Assembly: GCA_945871755.1 (NCBI GenBank)
Contig: CAMBWV010000048.1
Span: 1-7,023, forward strand
DNA from: an uncultured Bacteroidales bacterium
Lineage (GTDB): Bacteria; Bacteroidota; Bacteroidia; Bacteroidales; Bacteroidaceae
Direction of reading: 5' to 3'
DNA length: 7,023 bases
Shown here: in pieces, positions 5,334 to 7,023 of the stretch
Layout of the letters: each line of letters starts with the position of its first letter
How positions within the stretch are numbered: position 1 is the first letter of the stretch
Notes under the pieces: generated by a model
What the model saw: only the letters and a program-made list of their open reading frames with translations
The model's database searches: none
What the model was told of the DNA's origin: nothing
Made by a program: the position numbers and the translations under genes

Positions 5334-6041
5334 ATGAAAAAAATTATCGTGGCCATCGACGGCCATTCTTCCTGCGGCAAAAGCACCATGGCCAAGAGTC
5401 TGGCCGCAAAGGTTGGATATATTTATGTAGATACGGGAGCCATGTATCGCGCTGTCACCCTCTTTGCCATGCGTCAGGGGCTCTTCGATGCGCAGGGCCA
5501 GCCCGATGCGGCCCGCCTGGAGGCGCTCGTTCCCCAAATTGAGGTGAGTTTTCGCCTCGACCCTGCCACCCATCTTCCGCTGGTCTGCCTGAACGGCGAA
5601 GTGGTGGAAGAAGCGGTGCGCACCCTGGAGGTTTCGTCCCATGTCAGCGCGATTGCCGCCCTGCCATTCGTTCGCGAGGCCCTCACCCGCCAGCAACAGC
5701 GTATGGGCGAGGAGAAGGGCATCGTGATGGACGGCCGCGACATCGGCACTGTCGTTTTCCCGCAGGCGGAACTCAAGGTGTTCGTGACGGCCTCGGCCGA
5801 GGTGCGTGCGCAGCGCCGCTATCTGGAACTGACAGCCAAGGGTCAATCGGTGGCCTTCGAGGATATCCTGCGCAATGTGCAGGAGCGCGACTACATCGAT
5901 TCGCACCGCGAATTGGCTCCCCTGCGCCAGGCCGACGATGCCCTGGTGCTGGACAACAGCGAACTGACGCGAGAAGAGCAAATGCAATGGTTGCTCGACC
6001 GCTTTGAGGAGCGCACGGGCGCTTCGGCTTCTTGTAATTGA
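5334..6041 (+). CDS. cmk: (d)CMP kinase (cytidylate kinase)
   Basis: From ATG 5334 the product has 235 residues, normal for bacterial Cmk. It phosphorylates CMP and dCMP to the diphosphates using ATP in the cytoplasm, salvaging the CMP released by lipid and RNA turnover. The P-loop GHSSCGKST (10-18) follows the first strand. Further conserved blocks are [10 protein letters not shown] (31-40), the nucleotide-binding [12 protein letters not shown] (132-143), the lid-region RRYLEL (161-166) and [20 protein letters not shown] (184-203), ending with LDNS (206-209). No key residue is missing. The frame extends upstream to a TTG at 5292, adding 14 residues, but that stretch lies largely in the inverted repeat and no family member needs it; ATG 5334 puts the P-loop at residue 10, as expected. 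ispH follows after 49 bases that include a terminator-like hairpin. Confidence 0.96.
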   Translation: MKKIIVAIDGHSSCGKSTMAKSLAAKVGYIYVDTGAMYRAVTLFAMRQGLFDAQGQPDAARLEALVPQIEVSFRLDPATHLPLVCLNGEVVEEAVRTLEVSSHVSAIAALPFVREALTRQQQRMGEEKGIVMDGRDIGTVVFPQAELKVFVTASAEVRAQRRYLELTAKGQSVAFEDILRNVQERDYIDSHRELAPLRQADDALVLDNSELTREEQMQWLLDRFEERTGASASCN

Positions 6042-6056
6042 TAATTCCAAATGAGT

Positions 6057-6082
6057 GGGTAACGGACTGCGTTACCCTTTTT
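6057..6082 (+). terminator. Intrinsic terminator-like hairpin between cmk and ispH
   Basis: GGGTAACG (6057-6064) pairs perfectly over 8 bp with CGTTACCC (6070-6077) around the 5-base loop GACTG, followed at once by TTTTT (6078-6082). This is a textbook intrinsic terminator, beginning 16 bases after the cmk stop. It is only 8 bases short of the ispH ATG, so no ispH promoter can fit downstream of it. Transcripts reaching ispH must read through it, or start upstream of it and carry it as a leader hairpin. It may therefore limit or regulate ispH expression. Confidence 0.7.
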
Positions 6083-6090
6083 CTCTGCCT

Positions 6091-6975
6091 ATGCACTTAA
6101 TAGAAATCGACGAAGGTTCGGGCTACTGCTTCGGCGTCACCACGGCCATCAACAAGGCCGAGGAGGAACTCTCTGCGGGCGGCAGCCTCTGCTGTCTGGG
6201 CGACATTGTCCACAACGGCAGCGAATGCGAACGCCTGCGCGCCAAGGGCCTCACCACCATCGACCACGCCGCGCTGGCCACCCTTCCCCGCGGCACACGT
6301 GTCCTGCTCCGCGCCCACGGCGAGCCTCCCGCCACCTACGCCCTGGCCCACAATCGCGGCATCGAACTCATTGATGCCACTTGTCCCGTCGTGCTGCAAC
6401 TCCAACGGCGCATCAAGCGCGTCTATGATGAACCTGGCCAACCGCAAATCGTCATCTACGGCAAACCTGGCCACGCCGAGGTGCTGGGCCTCGTCGGTCA
6501 GACGGACGGCACGGCCATCGTCATTGAGCATCCCGAGGAGGCGAGCCGCCTAGATTTCAGCCGCGACATCTGCCTCTTCAGCCAAACGACCAAACCGCTG
6601 GAAGGTTTCCGCCAAGTGGTGGACTACATCAGCCAGCGCATCCAACCAACGGCCCAGTTCCGCTACTTCGACACCATCTGCCGCCAGGTAGCCAACCGCC
6701 TGCCCAACGTCAGCGCCTTTGCCGCCCGCCACGACGTGGTCATCTTCGTCTGCGGACAGAAGAGCAGCAATGGCCGCGTCCTGTGCGAAGCCTGCCGCAA
6801 GGTCAATCCCGCCACGTACCAAGTGGATAATCCCGAGGATATCCGCCCCGAATGGTTCCAGGGCGAGGTAGGCAGCGTGGGTATCTGCGGAGCCACCTCC
6901 ACGCCGAAATGGCTCATGGAGGATTGCCGCAAACGCATCCACGAAATTTTGGAATTGGGAGAAAATAAGGAGTAA
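6091..6975 (+). CDS. ispH: 4-hydroxy-3-methylbut-2-enyl diphosphate reductase
   Basis: From ATG 6091 the 294-residue protein is a complete IspH (LytB), the last enzyme of the MEP pathway. It reductively removes water from HMBPP to give IPP and DMAPP using a [4Fe-4S] cluster. The three cluster cysteines are C13 (GYCFGV), C98 (DATCPVV) and C197 (DTICRQ). The substrate-pocket residues are also present: H41 (VHNG), H76 (RAHGEP), H128 and E130 (GHAE), T166/T167 (SQTT), S226-N227 (KSSNG) and S270 (GATSTP). The frame is open back to a GTG at 6055, but those 12 residues would be coded by the terminator-like hairpin, and MHLIEIDEGSGYCFG matches the usual IspH N-terminus. The presence of ispH shows that isoprenoids are made by the MEP route, which would feed the prenyl synthase encoded at 2165-3139. 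The gene ends 7 bases before a second hairpin. Confidence 0.97.
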   Translation: MHLIEIDEGSGYCFGVTTAINKAEEELSAGGSLCCLGDIVHNGSECERLRAKGLTTIDHAALATLPRGTRVLLRAHGEPPATYALAHNRGIELIDATCPVVLQLQRRIKRVYDEPGQPQIVIYGKPGHAEVLGLVGQTDGTAIVIEHPEEASRLDFSRDICLFSQTTKPLEGFRQVVDYISQRIQPTAQFRYFDTICRQVANRLPNVSAFAARHDVVIFVCGQKSSNGRVLCEACRKVNPATYQVDNPEDIRPEWFQGEVGSVGICGATSTPKWLMEDCRKRIHEILELGENKE

Positions 6976-6982
6976 CGTGAAA

Positions 6983-7013
6983 GTACCGCACCTTGCTCGC
7001 AAGGTGTGAGTAT
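6983..7013 (+). terminator. Hairpin 3' of ispH, related to the hairpin 3' of lemA
   Basis: CACCTTG (6989-6995) pairs perfectly with CAAGGTG (7000-7006) around the 4-base loop CTCG. Allowing one bulged A (7009) and two G-U pairs, the stem extends to 6983 and 7013. It starts 7 bases after the ispH stop, so it is the likely 3' end signal, although no T tract is seen before the window ends. Over the 27 bases 6980-7006 it matches 346-372 at 23 positions, so both probably belong to one hairpin family of this genome. The outer stem is degraded compared with the left copy. Confidence 0.55.
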
Positions 7014-7023
7014 GGAGTTCGTT

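Noticed and set aside
5316..6050. 244-residue minus-strand frame opposite cmk
   Set aside because: It mirrors the cmk coding strand and has no family resemblance; Cmk motifs are complete on the plus strand.
6055..6090. GTG start adding 12 residues to IspH
   Set aside because: The codons fall on the terminator-like hairpin, and ATG 6091 gives the canonical IspH N-terminus with the first cluster cysteine at residue 13.

Overview
The window looks like a chromosomal segment from a Bacteroidales bacterium (phylum Bacteroidota), possibly Prevotellaceae-like with fairly GC-rich coding DNA; the genus cannot be fixed from sequence alone. The grounds are a PorQ-type type IX secretion gene (a system restricted to this phylum), a Bacteroidota-style TonB protein with the N-terminal NRNxEYGAYxLR motif, two matches to the Bacteroidota promoter -7 element TAnnTTTG, and no convincing Shine-Dalgarno sequences.

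Layout. Positions 1-430 carry no gene. They hold a tandem array of a 22-bp palindromic unit (1-166, probably continuing off the left edge), about 180 bp of featureless AT-rich DNA, and a strong hairpin (346-381) that serves as the 3' end for the leftward genes. Four minus-strand genes follow, transcribed right to left: a TonB-family energy transducer (3987-3178), a trans-polyprenyl diphosphate synthase (3139-2165), a TPM-domain membrane protein with a zinc ribbon (1999-1100) and lemA (1018-431). The 138-bp gap at 3988-4125 is a divergent control region with back-to-back -7 elements around a 10-bp perfect palindrome. To its right, porQ (4126-5103), cmk (5334-6041) and ispH (6091-6975) run rightward.

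What the genes do. TonB transmits proton-motive force to outer-membrane receptors. The prenyl synthase and IspH belong to isoprenoid supply: IspH makes IPP and DMAPP, and the synthase elongates them. Cmk recycles CMP and dCMP. PorQ is an outer-membrane barrel of the type IX secretion machinery. TPM and LemA proteins often occur as neighbours and are membrane-anchored proteins of poorly defined envelope function. porQ-cmk-ispH is, to my knowledge, a recurring neighbourhood in Bacteroidales.

The least ordinary parts are non-coding: (a) a 196-bp near-palindrome with 23-bp perfect terminal inverted repeats (5125-5320) between porQ and cmk, MITE-like, whose imperfect arms pair better as plus-strand RNA than as minus-strand RNA; (b) the 22-bp palindromic tandem array; (c) a terminator-like hairpin with a T5 tract ending 8 bases before the ispH start; (d) two related hairpins at the two outer ends of the gene block. 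I see no transposase, phage, defence or CRISPR genes and no tRNA or rRNA. The protein-coding content is housekeeping and envelope, not a new system.
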